From Neurospora crassa OR74A (taxonomy: Eukaryota > Ascomycota > Sordariomycetes > Sordariales > Sordariaceae): a stretch of 64,000 nt of DNA. Positions within the stretch are counted from its first letter, which is position 1. Every line of letters begins with the position of its first letter. Position numbers and translations under genes: made by a program. The notes under the pieces were generated by a model. The model had not been told where the DNA came from. It ran no database searches and saw only the letters and a program-made list of their open reading frames with translations. The stretch lies in contig NC_026506.1 of assembly GCF_000182925.2 (NCBI RefSeq), positions 1,116,001 to 1,180,000 on the forward strand, read 5' to 3'. Below, piece after piece: positions 43,683 through 55,474 of the stretch.

Positions 43683-45064
43683 CTATTGGTTCTGGTCAAC
43701 GGAAATGGTCCACTTCGTCTGAACCGTAATAACGCCAGGATCCTTGAAAGACCCCGGCTCGGCGGTCAGCTCAACCTCCGACCCGTCATCCCTGCTGAGG
43801 TTCCCCAGCCTGTTGTGATGACCGCGATGCTCCTTCTCCCCGGAAGCCGCAACAGCGGACTGGTGGTGGACATCCTTGTTGGAGGCGTACAGATTCTCAA
43901 GGCCAATGTTGTCCTCCTCGGCCAAGTGGCTGTTATTCTTGAGCCTGTTAAAGCCAGAATTCTTGGTGCCGCCAAAAGTAGCCGTGCCGTCTGAATTCGA
44001 GGGACCCAGCTTGGTGGTTCCTCGACGTGTGGTGCAGCGGGCCCAAAGAGAGCCCAACATGGGCATGCTAACGCAGAGGATAGCCAGATTAGGCTCAACG
44101 GTAGACCAGAAATCGGCATAGATCATGGTGCCAGTGAGGTTATTCATATCGAGGCCAACAAGGGTGACGATACGGATGATGGCGACGACGGAAGTGCTGC
44201 ATGTTTTGGTTAGTATCATAAGGCAAGAAACAGATAGCCAGAAGTAAAGGGTAAACTTACAGTAAACCGATCAAGAAAACGCCCGTCAGACCGGCTCTGG
44301 CAGTCCAGCTCATCTTCAAACCCCAGACGGTAGGCAAAGGCAGCGTCAAAATAACCATGTCGGTGACGACATTGAAGGCACCAATGGCAATGAAGGATGC
44401 CTTTTGACTACCGCACACGGCGTCCGGAGCTGACATGGGGTCGTAGGCAGCCCTAAAGGGGCGGCAGATCAAGAAGACCTGGAGAATGTTGCCTGTGCTC
44501 CAGAGTAGGACAAAGGTCATGGCAATCTTGGTAGCAGTGCGCAGGCCATCGTTGACGAAGACGCGCAAGTAGAAGAACATGACGGACAGCTTGACGGTGC
44601 TGATGCATGTGGCAAAGATGAGTTCGTACGAGACCAACAGCTTGAGGATAGGGACCAGGTTCATGTAGGTTTCCGCGAAGGGATAGCCGACACCCATTCC
44701 AATCCCTGTGATACCCATATGTTAGAAACCTATTGTCGCTGTTCAGCAGAAAGCAGTGAACTCACAACAGCCTTGGATGATAAGCATTCCAATACCTGCG
44801 ATGCCACTTGTTAGATCTTGTCACTGTACTGTAAAGCACAAAGTGGGAAACTTTACCTTGAGGCACGGCAGCAAGAATGAGCCAGTCGTCCCACCACAGC
44901 TTGGCTCCAGACAGGAATCGAGCAAACATGCGCAATCCAATGACTCCTAGTGTCAATGCCACCAAACAGACGTTGATGATCAAGTGCGTCTTGACTATGC
45001 CCTTGGGCTCAAAGTATTTTGTGCCGAACAGGTGCGTCATCTCGGCGGGGTTAGGGGCCTCCAT
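43683..45064 (-). CDS. Pth11-like seven-helix integral membrane protein (no CFEM domain)
   Basis: Four exons (45064-44857, 44795-44766, 44705-44261, 44196-43683) give 398 residues; exon 2 is just 30 nt and phases all fit. Seven hydrophobic helices are visible. Family marks are ARFLSGAKLWWDDWLIL after helix 2 (the W-DDW-motif of the fungal rhodopsin-like/Pth11-related group), YELIFATCISTVKLSVMFFYLRVF, and VEPNLAILCVSMPML in the last helix. The 120-residue C-terminal tail is hydrophilic, Ser/Asn/His-rich and presumably cytosolic. Such proteins sit in the plasma membrane and are thought to act as G-protein-coupled sensors of surfaces or nutrients; ligand unknown, and no CFEM Cys domain is present at the N terminus. 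The 5' flank is pyrimidine-rich, with a GA run at 45343-45355. Confidence 0.93.
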
Positions 45065-48000
45065 GATGTGTGGTGTTTTTTATTGTCGTCGTTGCTTTCG
45101 TCGGAGATTTCCTTCCCGTCTTCGTTGCTTTTTTCTGAACGGGTGCGACCTCGTGGGTCTTCTGTGCGCTGCCTTTGTTTGTTCCTTCCTTCTGGTTTCC
45201 TCTATCACTTGCTCTTTCCTCTTCTTTTGTTCTCGTGATGTGTCTCTTTCCTAAGATTACTTTGGGTAGGTGCTTCCCGTCGACTCCAAGTGGGAAAGTG
45301 GAGTGGGTGAGTTCGGTAAGTTGTAAACGAGTGTGTGTGTGTAAGAGAGAGAGAGTGACAGATGTAGGATGCCGTCAAGTCAACAGATCGTTGTGTTGTT
45401 GGTGAGCCTGGGATGTTGATGCCGTAGATAGTGTTCTACGACCACCATGGGAGGACGTTGTTATTTCTCGGCGCAAATTACGGCTCGGGCCAGATCGGTC
45501 TGTGCTGTTCCAGAGACTCGGGTCCGAGACTGGCTGTCTTGAGAGTGTGTGGACTGTGCGTGTGAAGGTTGGGATGAGAACGGGCGGGAGGGCCAGTTTT
45601 TGAAAACGTCTGAGCTCACAGCTTGCTTCTTTCCCTGGAGAGCCTTGTCGCGATAGGTAGGGTAGGTCCCATGTTAGTGCTTTTTTCCCCTTGGGGATAT
45701 TGTCTTTGCTTTTTGTGGGAGAGTGGCGCCTAGCGAGTGCCTACCTAGACATAGAATATGCAGCGACGAGGGAGGCTGACGAGGGGTCAGTGTAGGATTG
45801 GAGCCTAGGAAGGAGCAAAGGAACGTTCCCCGAAAGAAGGTCTGGACGTATGCTGTACTGATCAGTTCTTGGCGTGTGAAGATCACTGCTCTAGCCAGAG
45901 AATCGAAACCTTAGCGAAGATGACCTCACGTCGACGGGAAGGTTGAACATATGCGCTTAACTACTATGGTGTACCACGTCTGTTCGTTGAGGTTGCCTCC
46001 TGATGCGCCTGGGCTCCAGAATGAGACTGGCCTGGACGAGGTTGCAATCGACAACTAATGTAGGTCATGGCTCCGTCAGGCGTCAAGTGCCGCTCGGGGA
46101 TGAGACCCGGGGACCAGACCATCAGGGCATTTCTTTTCTTTTTTTCTCTTCCTTCTGGGTCCTGCCCGCCTTCTGTTGCATCTGTAAAGCCCACTCGTTT
46201 CCGTCATCCTGGCACATGCCGGCCGCCTGGGCCTCCTGTCGGTAGGTGAGTGGGAACTTGACAATTTGACACTGACACAGGAAGAAGCTGGGCAACGGTC
46301 CATGAGACCCTGACTGCAAAGTCGGCAAATAGCCAAGGCTCTCAATGTGACCTCTTCCCGGTATAATCACGGTCTTCACCGAAATGCTGACCTGGGCTCA
46401 TGGGAATCGGGGCACCCAGTAAAAAGGCAACCTAACCAATGAAAAGGCAACCAAAGCAACGAGCGAGGCGTCCCAGTCCCAATAATCTGTCCGCTGTGCC
46501 AGCCCATGGTAAGGAACGTACATACCTAAACACACCGAAAATGAGCTAAAAGTGCACAAGTGCTTCTGCCTACCTGGCGGGAAGTGAGGGCTTCCAGCCC
46601 AATGATAGAAGAGCTAAAGTTGCACGAGGCCAGGTCGCTCCCAGCGTAGTGTAGCGGCCGGAGGACGATGAGTGGATGATACCTAATTTGTATGACCCGC
46701 TTTGACCACTGGGATGAAGGCTTCTTGTGGGCCTACTAGGTAATGGAGCCATTGTGTGGTTTTCCACTCCCCTCCGGACTTCCCTCTGGACTCACTCACC
46801 TTCCAAGCTCTAGCAAGTCCAAAGTCATCAAGACGGTTTCTATCTTTCTTTGCCTAGATAGTCATTGCTCCTTCTTTCTTCACACAGTCCCTCAAATTCC
46901 TGGATGATTTCTGTCAATTTGATGTTGAAGACCTCCCGTCCAGTCTATGTTTATTTGCCGGTCGGGTGCTAAGGTGTCCTGTAAGCGCGGCGATGCTGTG
47001 CCCTTGGTCCGCCATTTATGTTTTGGTGAGAGATTGCATCAAGGTCGCCGAAGTGGAGGGGGGTCCGATGAGGTTTGATTTAACTCGAATTGCTGATGGT
47101 GGCGGTGCGGCACACGGCACGGCACGGCTGACTGCATTCGTACTGCCGCAGTCATCTACCATACCGCCCGGGCTTATTCTTGTGTATGTAGCCCAGATTG
47201 GTATTCTGTATGCGCGGTAGAAGTATGTATGTATGCGGGCAGCAAGGCTCGCTTAGGTTGCTGCCTGCCATGTGCGACCAACAACTTGAATTGTGCACTT
47301 GTTTCGTTGCGCATACTTGTAGGTAGTTATTGGTCGGTGCAGACGACAAAGCGGGCCCCAAACTTGAACCCCACGGCACGAGTTGCTTTCCCATTTCCTA
47401 CACTACAAGACCCAGCAAGCAGTCTTGCTTCAGAGCGTAATAATAAAGGGTGGGCCGTTAGGGATTCTAGCCACTCACAGGCACTGGACACCGAAGGAGC
47501 GAGGATGTAGATGCATAGGCCGAAACCGACAAGTCCCCCCAGTTCGGGGAGGAGCGACTAGCATGTTGGACGTATGTCGAGTGCCAGCATATAACTTGAA
47601 CCTTCTGGCATACGTTGCAGCTTACCTACCTAGGGTTCTGATCACCTATGAGAACTACATCGGCGATTTGCTTCTTGTTGAATTAGTGTCGTTGCTTCGA
47701 TTTTCTTTCTGGGGGGTTTTCAGGGTTCGAATGTCTCAGCGGAAGACAGGCAACACCAAAAAGAACATGTGCCGTTGAAGAATCGGCGATAGTGTGGAAA
47801 CTTTCCCGAGCAACATGATTGGTTGCTGGATGCTTGGATTTCCCACTATCGACAAAGCGTTGGATGCGGGTTGTTCGTTCCGACCCATGTCGACTCCAAC
47901 GTCCATACATGTCACGGTATTTGCCCCACTCAGCCATCAGAACTCGGGCTGACATTGGCTGACTGGCCCTCTTCTAGAGTGTGGGCAAAACTCCCCTGTT

Positions 48001-48689
48001 CCTCGCACTAAATGTCAACCCCTGAGCCCCTGGTGAATACGGTTACACTATGTATACTAGTGTAGTACTGGAAAGTTTGTTAGCGCGAAACGAAATCCCT
48101 CTGGGGGCATTGATTGGCCTTGGAGGCTACATTTCGGAGAACGGGAGAAGAACACTTGCCTTCAAACTTTCGCACGACGACCATTCTCGCCGCCCCACTT
48201 CCCCTACTATCTCAAGCACCACCGCTCAGAGTGTTAACTTACCGAGAGATTCCTCCCTGACCCATACGTACCTACCAACTGGAAACTGGAAGCAGTACAC
48301 TAAGCGAATCACGCCAACGAAACCAAACCCTTTCTCGGGTTCCAGGGCTGGATTATAGTGTACACTATTTTCCGACCGTCCGACTCCATCTGTTTGGGAC
48401 ACTGAGACGAGACCATATTCTGCTTCCTTCTTCTTGCTCCTCCACGGCCTAGGCACACACGTCTCTTGCGGCTCGCTACACTCGCTTCTTTGGGTTCTTG
48501 CACAGAACACAACAATTTCAAAACACTTTTGTGTTTGTTCATCAAACAGAATGACAACGTACGATCTGCGAACCATCCCCAAGGTCATACACGTCGGTGT
48601 ATCTGTATCTTGTATAACATTCCCCCAACCGCCCCGTCTTGCATGGCAAGCTTTCCCCTTATCCTTACATACCAAGCCAGACTATTTTA

Positions 48690-48776
48690 CAGTAGAAACC
48701 CCTGCTCTGGCAACTAATGCAGGCAGTCCAGAACTCTTTGCAAAAGGGGGGGTTGCAAAAGCAGGGGTTTTAACTG
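48690..48776. mobile_element. 87-bp MITE with Tc1/mariner-pogo-like inverted repeats and TA duplication
   Basis: The element begins CAGTAGAAACCCCTGCT and, on the other strand, CAGTTAAAACCCCTGCT; pairing extends over about 25 bases with four mismatches. It is bounded on both sides by TA (48688-48689 and 48777-48778), the duplication expected of the Tc1/mariner/pogo superfamily. It is too short to code and has no RIP signature. Very short inverted-repeat elements are known from Neurospora (for example Guest, about 98 bp); whether this one belongs to that family I cannot say. The parent transposase would have to act from elsewhere. Confidence 0.75.
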
Positions 48777-49537
48777 TATGCCTTTTACAAGCGAACCCAT
48801 CATATACCCTTGAATGAAGCCACTACAAAATAGCCCCAACACACTTGCTCCATAGCATACGTATATATGCTTGCAATCCTGAACAGCCAAGAAGACCCAA
48901 GTTCGACTGATAAACATGGTCTACAGACTCGTAAGTCTTCAACAGTGGAACTGTGGCCCCAATCCCCCTTCCCCCTTCTCTCTCCCCTCCCAACTTTTGG
49001 GCTTCAGTTGCTGTAAGTACCAGCCTTGCCATCCCCGCTCTTTTTGCATGATCATGTATGGCAAATCCTACTTTTCTCCACCAGGTTTTACCGGTGGCTC
49101 GGATGGGCAGGTGGGCAACAACCTAGTCGAGGCGATTACTGTACACACTGCTCCCGATAAACCGGGCTCTCTCGCCCACATTGCGGACAAGTGTGGTCTG
49201 CTCTGGCACCAAACCTGCGGAGCCTTTGAAGTGACTATATATCATGAGTAGATTCCATCGTGAGGGACCACCAACACAAAGGAACGGGGTCTGTTGTGTG
49301 GATTCTCTCAAGATCCTCTCTCGGGGTATGTCAAAGCCCCGATTCCTTATCAAACGTAACCACGATGCCGCACGATGTGTGTCCCGGTCTCAGCGCGGAA
49401 TTCGCGTACCACTTGCGAGTTGTCACTTTGTGCATGTGCTCTCGTGCAAAGTTAGACGGTGCGATTAGGAGGCACCTTTGTCAGGCCCAAGTTGTACGGT
49501 TTCCACTACGTGATTTCCGGAGCCCGGAGGACTGCGT

Positions 49538-49560
49538 GGGGGGGGGGGGGGGGGGGGGGG
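49538..49560. repeat. Poly(G) run, 23 G
   Basis: An uninterrupted run of 23 G on the plus strand, 245 bases before the GMC oxidoreductase ATG. It can form a G-quadruplex; homopolymers of this kind are rare and the length is error-prone in sequencing. Confidence 0.9.
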
Positions 49561-49722
49561 CGACGGGGATGGTGATCCTACCTTATAAGGTTCCTGCCCC
49601 AGCCCCGAGAAAACGGGTGATGTGTTATCCAAACCGTACTACGCCCTCCACCTCCTGACGCCAAGCCCGCTGCTCCTACCCCCTTCCTCCTTCCTCCTTC
49701 TCTCCCCCTTGCTATTTAAGCT

Positions 49723-49730
49723 TCAACCCT
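49723..49730 (+). promoter_or_regulatory. TATA-like element of the GMC oxidoreductase gene
   Basis: TATTTAAG 76-83 bases before the ATG, following a CT-rich stretch typical of strong fungal promoters. Role inferred. Confidence 0.4.
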
Positions 49731-49805
49731 TTTCCTTCTTGCAACCTTCTTAAGACACACTTTTCATATGCAATTAGCTGTTTAAATACAAGTCACCTCA
49801 TCACC

Positions 49806-51714
49806 ATGGGCTCTGTTGCTGTTCCACTTGCCGGACTCGAGGAGTCCTACGACTACATCATCGTCGGTGGTGGTACGGCCGGTTGCGTTCTCGCTAACCG
49901 TCTTACCGAGGACAAGGATGTCCGTGTCCTCCTACTCGAGGCCGGTGATGACAGAACCACCGATCCCTTGGTTCTCACACCCGGCCTCGTCGCCGGCGTT
50001 TACGGCAAGGATGAGTACGACTGGAACTTCCAGTCTGTTCCTCAGGTAGGTTTTTTCTTCGTGGTGGCAGCAAGCATCGAATCAAAGCAAATTCAGGGAC
50101 TTATCAATAATGTAGTCCACTCTTAACAACCGCATCATCAACCAAGCCCGCGGTAAGATGCTTGGCGGTTCCTCCGCCCTCAATTTCATGATGCTGGTGT
50201 ATCCCTCTAAGGCCTCCATCGACGCCTGGGCCGCCGTCGGCAACCCCAACTGGAACTTTGAGGCTCTCAAGCCTTACCTCAAGAAGTTCGCCACGGTGGA
50301 CGTGCCCTCGGCCAGCACCAAGGACATCTGCTCCATCACGTACAACAACGACACGGTAGCCTACGGCGACGGCCCCGTCCAGGTCTCCTTCGGCGAGGGT
50401 TACGGCGTTACCAACAAGGGCTGGTTCGACACCTTTGCGTCGCTCGACCTGCTCTCCAAGAGGGACGCGCGCGACGGCCAGGCGCTGGGCGCCTTCCAGA
50501 ACGCCAGCTCCATCGACCCGACCACCAAGACGCGCTCCTTCTCTGCTGTTACTTATCTCACTCCCGAGGTCCGCGCCCGCGAGAACCTCAAGATCCTAAC
50601 CAACACCCACGTCAACAAGGTCCTTTTTGATACTACCGGTCCCGAGCCTGTCGCCACCGGCGTCGAGATCAACGTCAACGGCATCGTCAGCCAAGTCTCC
50701 GCCAGCCTCGAGGTCATCCTATCCGCCGGCGCTCTCCAGTCCCCTCAGATCCTTGAGCTTTCCGGCGTCGGTAGCAAGGAGATCCTCGCCCAGCACAACA
50801 TCCCCGTTGTCTTCGAGAACCCCGCCGTTGGCGAGGGTATGCAGGACCACCCGATCGTGTGCCAGTCCTTCGAGGTCAAAGAGGGCACTCCCTCCGGCGA
50901 CGTCCTGCGCGACCCTGCCGTGCTCAAGGCTCTGCTTGACATGTACACGGCCGACCGCTCCGGCCCCCTGGGCCAGCTGACCATCTCCGTCGCCTACACG
51001 CCCCTTGTCAACAAGACGGGCGTCATCTCGGACGAGGGTGTCAAGAAACTCTTTGCTGGCCGTGACTTCTCGAACCCTGCCCGCGCCGCGATCCGCGACA
51101 TCGTCACCAACCCCAACGAGCCCACTTTCCAGTACATCCTGTTCCCGACGCAGGTGCACATCGCCGACAAGCCCGACAACATGGCGACGCACCTGATCCC
51201 CGTGGAGCCCGAGAACTTTTTGACCGTCATGACCATCCTGAACTCTCCCTTCTCGCGCGGGTCCGTGCACATCCAGTCCTCCGACCCCAAGGCGGCGCCC
51301 GTGTGGGACCCCAAGTACAACCACGACGACCTCGACATGGAGCTGCTTGCGCGCGGTGTGCAATTCGTCGAGCACCTGGTCGCCCCCGAGTCGGCGCTCG
51401 GCAAGCTTTTGAACCAGAGTGGTCGTCGCCTGCCGCAGCTCAAGGGCGATGATCTCGAGACGGCCAAGGAGATTGTTCGCCAGAGACAGATTTCCGTCTT
51501 CCACGTCTCGGGATCGTGCTCCATGCGCCCCCGCGAGCAGGGCGGTGTCGTGAACGAGCGCCTCCAAGTGTACGGTGCCAAGGGGCTTAGAGTTGTCGAT
51601 GCTTCCATCTTCCCTATCGAGCCGGCGGGTAACATCCAGTCGGTTGTTTACTCGGTTGCTGAGCGGGCGGCGGATCTGATCAAGGAGGATCGACGCAAGG
51701 CGGTAAAGGTTTGA
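49806..51714 (+). CDS. GMC-family FAD oxidoreductase
   Basis: Two exons (49806-50045, 50116-51714; phase 0) give 612 residues, the usual length. The FAD-binding loop DYIIVGGGTAGCVLANRL is at residues 17-34, LLLEAGDD follows at about 46-53, then GKMLGGSSALNFMMLVYPSK (first signature) and GALQSPQILELSGVG (second signature). The C terminus has FHVSGSCSM, whose His is the catalytic base, and PAGNIQSVVY, where Asn takes the partner position (His/Asn pair, as in choline oxidases). There is no signal peptide, so it is probably intracellular. By family it oxidises an alcohol to an aldehyde with oxygen or another acceptor; the substrate is undetermined. Codon use is strongly biased, which suggests good expression and explains the long antisense frames. 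Its 3' end faces the AEC gene. Confidence 0.95.
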
Positions 51715-52097
51715 GGACACTCCATTTAATCCAGCGAGCGACTTGATTGATTGAAGTTTCTTTGTTTTTTTGTATAGCATTTTGGATATACCTTTTACTT
51801 ATAGCATATGATGAATGATTAGTAAACCTGATAACGTCTTTTCACGATATCTAGGGAGAAAATTATAATGTGAAAGGGCCCAATGAACACGAGCAGCATC
51901 AGCCTCGAAATGAACAGAAGCAATCTCAGTCCTCATTCTGTACGGTCGTGGAAAGCCTGCTTTCGGGGCAATTGCTAACGGACAGCTTTGCATTGTCTAA
52001 TGCGTCTAAGAACGTTTTAGTACTATCTTCGCTTCATGTATCATGGAGTCTATACCCCCTTTCAAGCATGGTTTGATACCAATATCTTGTACGTCTA
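51715..52097. other. Convergent intergenic region
   Basis: 383 bases between the 3' ends of the GMC and AEC genes. Nothing seen beyond untranslated sequence. Confidence 0.65.
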
Positions 52098-53535
52098 CTA
52101 CGCATCTGCAACATTCTGGGCTGCTCTGAGCGCACCAACGACAGAGAAGGCAATCACCGGAGTAGCAACGTAAGAAATCTATTAGGCTTGAGTCAGTAAC
52201 TGCATTTTTTTCTTGTTGCCTATTTTGATAGGACAAGGAACTCACAGTAAGAAGCTTAGCCGTCGCCATCTTAGCTTGTTGAGGCAGGTTGTTGACATCG
52301 GCAAGCGCCACCAACCTCATAGCAGGCGGGCCAATAGGCATCATCATCATGGTGAACCACAGCACCGGGTCATCAAACAAGAGGCCCGTCTTCTTGGCCA
52401 ACACCCAAATGATGGGGATACTAAGAGCCGGCATCACCAAGAATCTCCAGGCAAGAATAAACACAATGCTAGGCCACGGCACACGTCCTCCCTCATCTCC
52501 TTCCTTCATCTTGCGCAAGCTAAGGCTGAGCTTGACACCCACAATGATAACCTGCAGTGTAACAAACAGCTCGCCGGTGTTTTTGATGGGCGTAGTAAGC
52601 CAAGCCTTGAAGTATCCGCCGTCTTGCGAGTCGTTGAAGAACATACGGTGTAGAGCAGGAACCAAGCCGATGACAACACCAGTCGATGCTCCCAGGGCTG
52701 GAGGGTTAAAGAAGGGCGCAATCCAGCTTACGGTCTTTTGGAGAGGCTTGGGTAAAGCACTGTAAGTCTTGTTCTGCGCATTCTCGATTTGCCGGGCCGT
52801 GGTCTTGGCGAAGCGTACGGCTTTCTTGGGGAGGAGCGAGGTCGTCTCGGAGGGACCAGAGCTATCGTCGCTGTTTCTTCCCGACCCGTCGTGATCCTCC
52901 TCGTCTTCTTCGCCTGAATCCCGTCCGGATTCCGGGTCGCTGTCTGTCTGCCCGCCATCATCTTGGTCGAGAAGGACCGGGCCGTAGCCAAAGGTTAGAG
53001 TGTTGCTGATGACGGCGCAAACGAGAAAATAGGAGCGGGCCTTTTCAACTACATTGGGGTCGGAGGTCAAGTTTTTGAGGACTCCGGCAGCATCGAGTGC
53101 TTGGATGAGGAGGAGCGGCAGCGAGGTTGAGTTGTTGAATGCTAGGGCGGGGGTGGTCCATGCTGGAAGCTTGAAGATGCGGACGGATAGCTTGCCCACC
53201 ACGATGGACAAGACAACGAAAATCAGGGACCAGACTGGCGTAGTATTCGTTAGCGTCGGGGGGGTCTTTGCGTCAGTTACAGAATTGGTGTGATATCATA
53301 TACCAACAATGGGGAGATAGTGCATAGCAGTATCAGAGTCGAGCTGCTTTCCCAGGTTGGCCACCAGCAACAACGGCAAGAAGATGGTGACACACATGGA
53401 CGACAGGCGTTTGGCAGCACCATCGTCGATGAGGTCGAACTGGGCCGCAAGGACACCGATCCAAATGGTTATCAGAACGGATATGGCAGCTTGAATAGCC
53501 CCCATGAAGGAGACCAGAATATCCGACGACGCCAT
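52098..53535 (-). CDS. Auxin efflux carrier (AEC)-family membrane transporter
   Basis: Three exons (53535-53304, 53234-52246, 52178-52098) give 433 residues. Five helices at the N terminus (from ISVLITIWIGVLAAQFDLI, CVTIFLPLLLVANLG) and five at the C terminus (from WIAPFFNPPALGASTGVVIG to ISYVATPVIAFSVVGALRA) flank a cytosolic loop of about 110 residues that is strongly acidic, rich in Asp/Glu/Ser. This is the layout of fungal AEC/PIN-like proteins such as yeast YNL095C. NNSTSLPLLLIQAL and NTLTFGYG are family landmarks. They are placed in the ER or plasma membrane; the solute in fungi is unknown. The last exon is only 27 codons and was recognised because it restores the tenth helix; reading through the intron gives unlike sequence. 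Confidence 0.92.
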
Positions 53536-54222
53536 GCTATATCATAGGTTGGTGTTTCGCCTGTGGACGAGTATTGGTGATATTATGATTATGTCGGGTA
53601 TACCCTGATGTTTCTGCTGTCGACGAAGATTGGGCTGTCGACGAAGACTGGGCAGTCGACGGAGGTGAGGAGGGGCTAGAACAGTAGGGGTAGTGTACCG
53701 GCTGTGTGGGTGGGTGGTGCCAGGTTTAAGACATGGAATAAATGGTTGGAGGTTGAAATGTTCCGGGCAATCGACGATCTTGTCGCATTACGTCATGATT
53801 CAGGAACCCGGCCGATCTTTGTTTGGTTTGTGCTCCGTTAACGGAACAAGCTTAGTTGGATGACTGCCGTGCTTAGTTGCTTGCAGCTTCCTTTCCATCC
53901 AATGGCAATGCAAAGGGAGTTTTTCTTCCGAGATATTATTCAGCCGTCGGATCTTAGTCTTGTTTTCTTTCTCTTTTCACCATCTGAATCATGTTTTCTT
54001 CCTTCTGCCTTCTTGGCATCCACCATCTGACAAGTCAGTCTAGACTGCCATTCAGGGCACAACACGACTGACTGCATCACGACACGGATAGAATCTAAGA
54101 TAACTGGAACGACCAACATTGATTGTCAAGTACGATTTATATCGGGATATCGCAACATCATCAAATGCTATGAACTACACAGAACCGAAAATGAAAGAGG
54201 ACATTGACATGCTCAACCCTTT
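53536..54222. other. AEC promoter and 3' region of the dioxygenase gene
   Basis: About 690 bases. Near 53617-53665 the unit GTCGACGAAGA/TTGGGCTGTCGAC is repeated imperfectly three times, possibly a regulatory or simple repeat. No gene. Confidence 0.55.
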
Positions 54223-55474
54223 TCACAGCCCAAGATGCGACTTGTCACTGAGCGCCTCCCTCCTGCTGGTGCTCTGAGGATCAAAGTACGGCCTCTCCCC
54301 CAGGCTGACCGCCCTGTTGCCCTTGCGCTCACCGAGACCCTCCTCAAAGACATAGTCGGGCGTGGCAGCGTGGTACACGCTCCTGTTATCCCAGATGGCA
54401 ACATCGTTGGGGTTCTGCCACTTGAGGCGCACCTGCAGGTCGTGGTTCTCGACAATGAGCCGGACGAACCAGTCAAGGAAATGCTTGCTCTCCTCGTCGG
54501 TCAGGCCGTGGATGCGCTGGCAGTGGTGGTCGACTGCATAAACTGACCTCCAGCCGGTGACGGGATTGGTGCGGATGACGGGGTGGATGGCCTCGAGGAT
54601 CTCGCCCACGTTCTCGGGAGCGCCGCGCTCGCCGCTGTATATGCTAAAGTTGTTGCGCTTGGCCGCCTCGTTGAACAGGGGCTGGGCATAGTAGGCAGTG
54701 AGAGTGTCGAGGAAGGAGCGCAAAGTGGGCGAGATGCGGTCGTAGAGCTCGTAGCCCGAGGCCCAGAGCGTGTCGCCACCGGTCTTGGGGAGCTGCACCA
54801 GCCTCAGGAGGGCATAGTCGCTGGGAATGGGCTCAAAGGTGATATCCGAGTGCCATTGGTCCTTGGCGCTCTGACGGCCGCTATTGACACCGAAACCCTT
54901 GAACAAGTACTTGTCCTTGTACAGCGACTTGGCTTGCGCGGAGGAGATGACGCTGATCTCGTTGTCTTGGACACCATGCTCGCGGCTGGCGTTGCTGATG
55001 GGGTGGATGTGAAGGCCCGAAGTCGCGGGCTTGCCGGCGAGCTTGCCTAGTCTGTCGACGAGTTCCTTCTGGAGGTCGTCGGTGAGCTTGTCCTGCTTGC
55101 GAAAGAAGACAACACCGCGTTGGGAGACTTGGGTTGCATGTTAGCATCAAGTCGGCGAATTCGGCACAAGTTCATGGCTTACTGATAATGGCAAGATCCC
55201 TCAGGAGCTCGTCAGAGTTGGGGGCGCGCAGCCATTCCACGAGATCGACGTTGACATACTCGCGACCGATAACAGGGGTGACCTCAAAGTTCTCGAATTG
55301 TTCGAGAGCACCACTGAGCTCAAGGGGCTCCTTATGATCCTCGAATCTCTTGGGAGCACTCTCCGCCTCAGGACTATCGGTCTTGATGGCGGCGGACTTT
55401 TGCTGAATAGGGAGGACCTTGGTCTTGATCTCGTCAACCGTCTGCTGGACGGACTCTACTGCTGAAGGAGACAT
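54223..55474 (-). CDS. TauD/TfdA-family Fe(II)/2-oxoglutarate dioxygenase
   Basis: Two exons (55474-55183, 55127-54223) give 398 residues. The start at 55474 has a CACCATG context; an in-frame ATG at 55504 would add ten hydrophobic residues. The jelly-roll core starts about residue 60 with FEVTPVIGREYVNVDLVEWL and GVVFFRKQDKL. The metal triad is QWHSDITF (His near 190, Asp 192) and SVYHAATPDY (His near 350), and the 2-oxoglutarate-binding Arg is in GNRAVSLGERPYF. The family couples decarboxylation of 2-oxoglutarate to hydroxylation of, for example, taurine or other sulfonates, releasing sulfite for sulphur supply; the exact substrate here is uncertain. No signal peptide, so cytosolic. It is the last clear gene before the AT-rich, RIP-mutated region, whose edge is about 630 bases upstream of its ATG. 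Confidence 0.94.

Larger units (their letters stand above)
45065..49722. other. Gene-poor region, about 4.7 kb
   Basis: Between divergent genes (Pth11-like minus, GMC oxidoreductase plus). Many short overlapping frames, none with a domain. Apart from the 87-bp inverted-repeat element and the poly(G) run listed separately I see only promoter-like pyrimidine tracts close to each gene. Confidence 0.5.

Noticed and set aside
50719-51780. 353-codon antisense frame in the GMC oxidoreductase gene
   Set aside because: Codon-bias shadow with no domain; the plus strand carries all GMC signatures.
49806-55474. GMC oxidoreductase, AEC transporter and TauD-type dioxygenase as a metabolic gene cluster
   Set aside because: No backbone synthase or cluster-type regulator, mixed orientation, and all three belong to large scattered families; adjacency alone is not enough.
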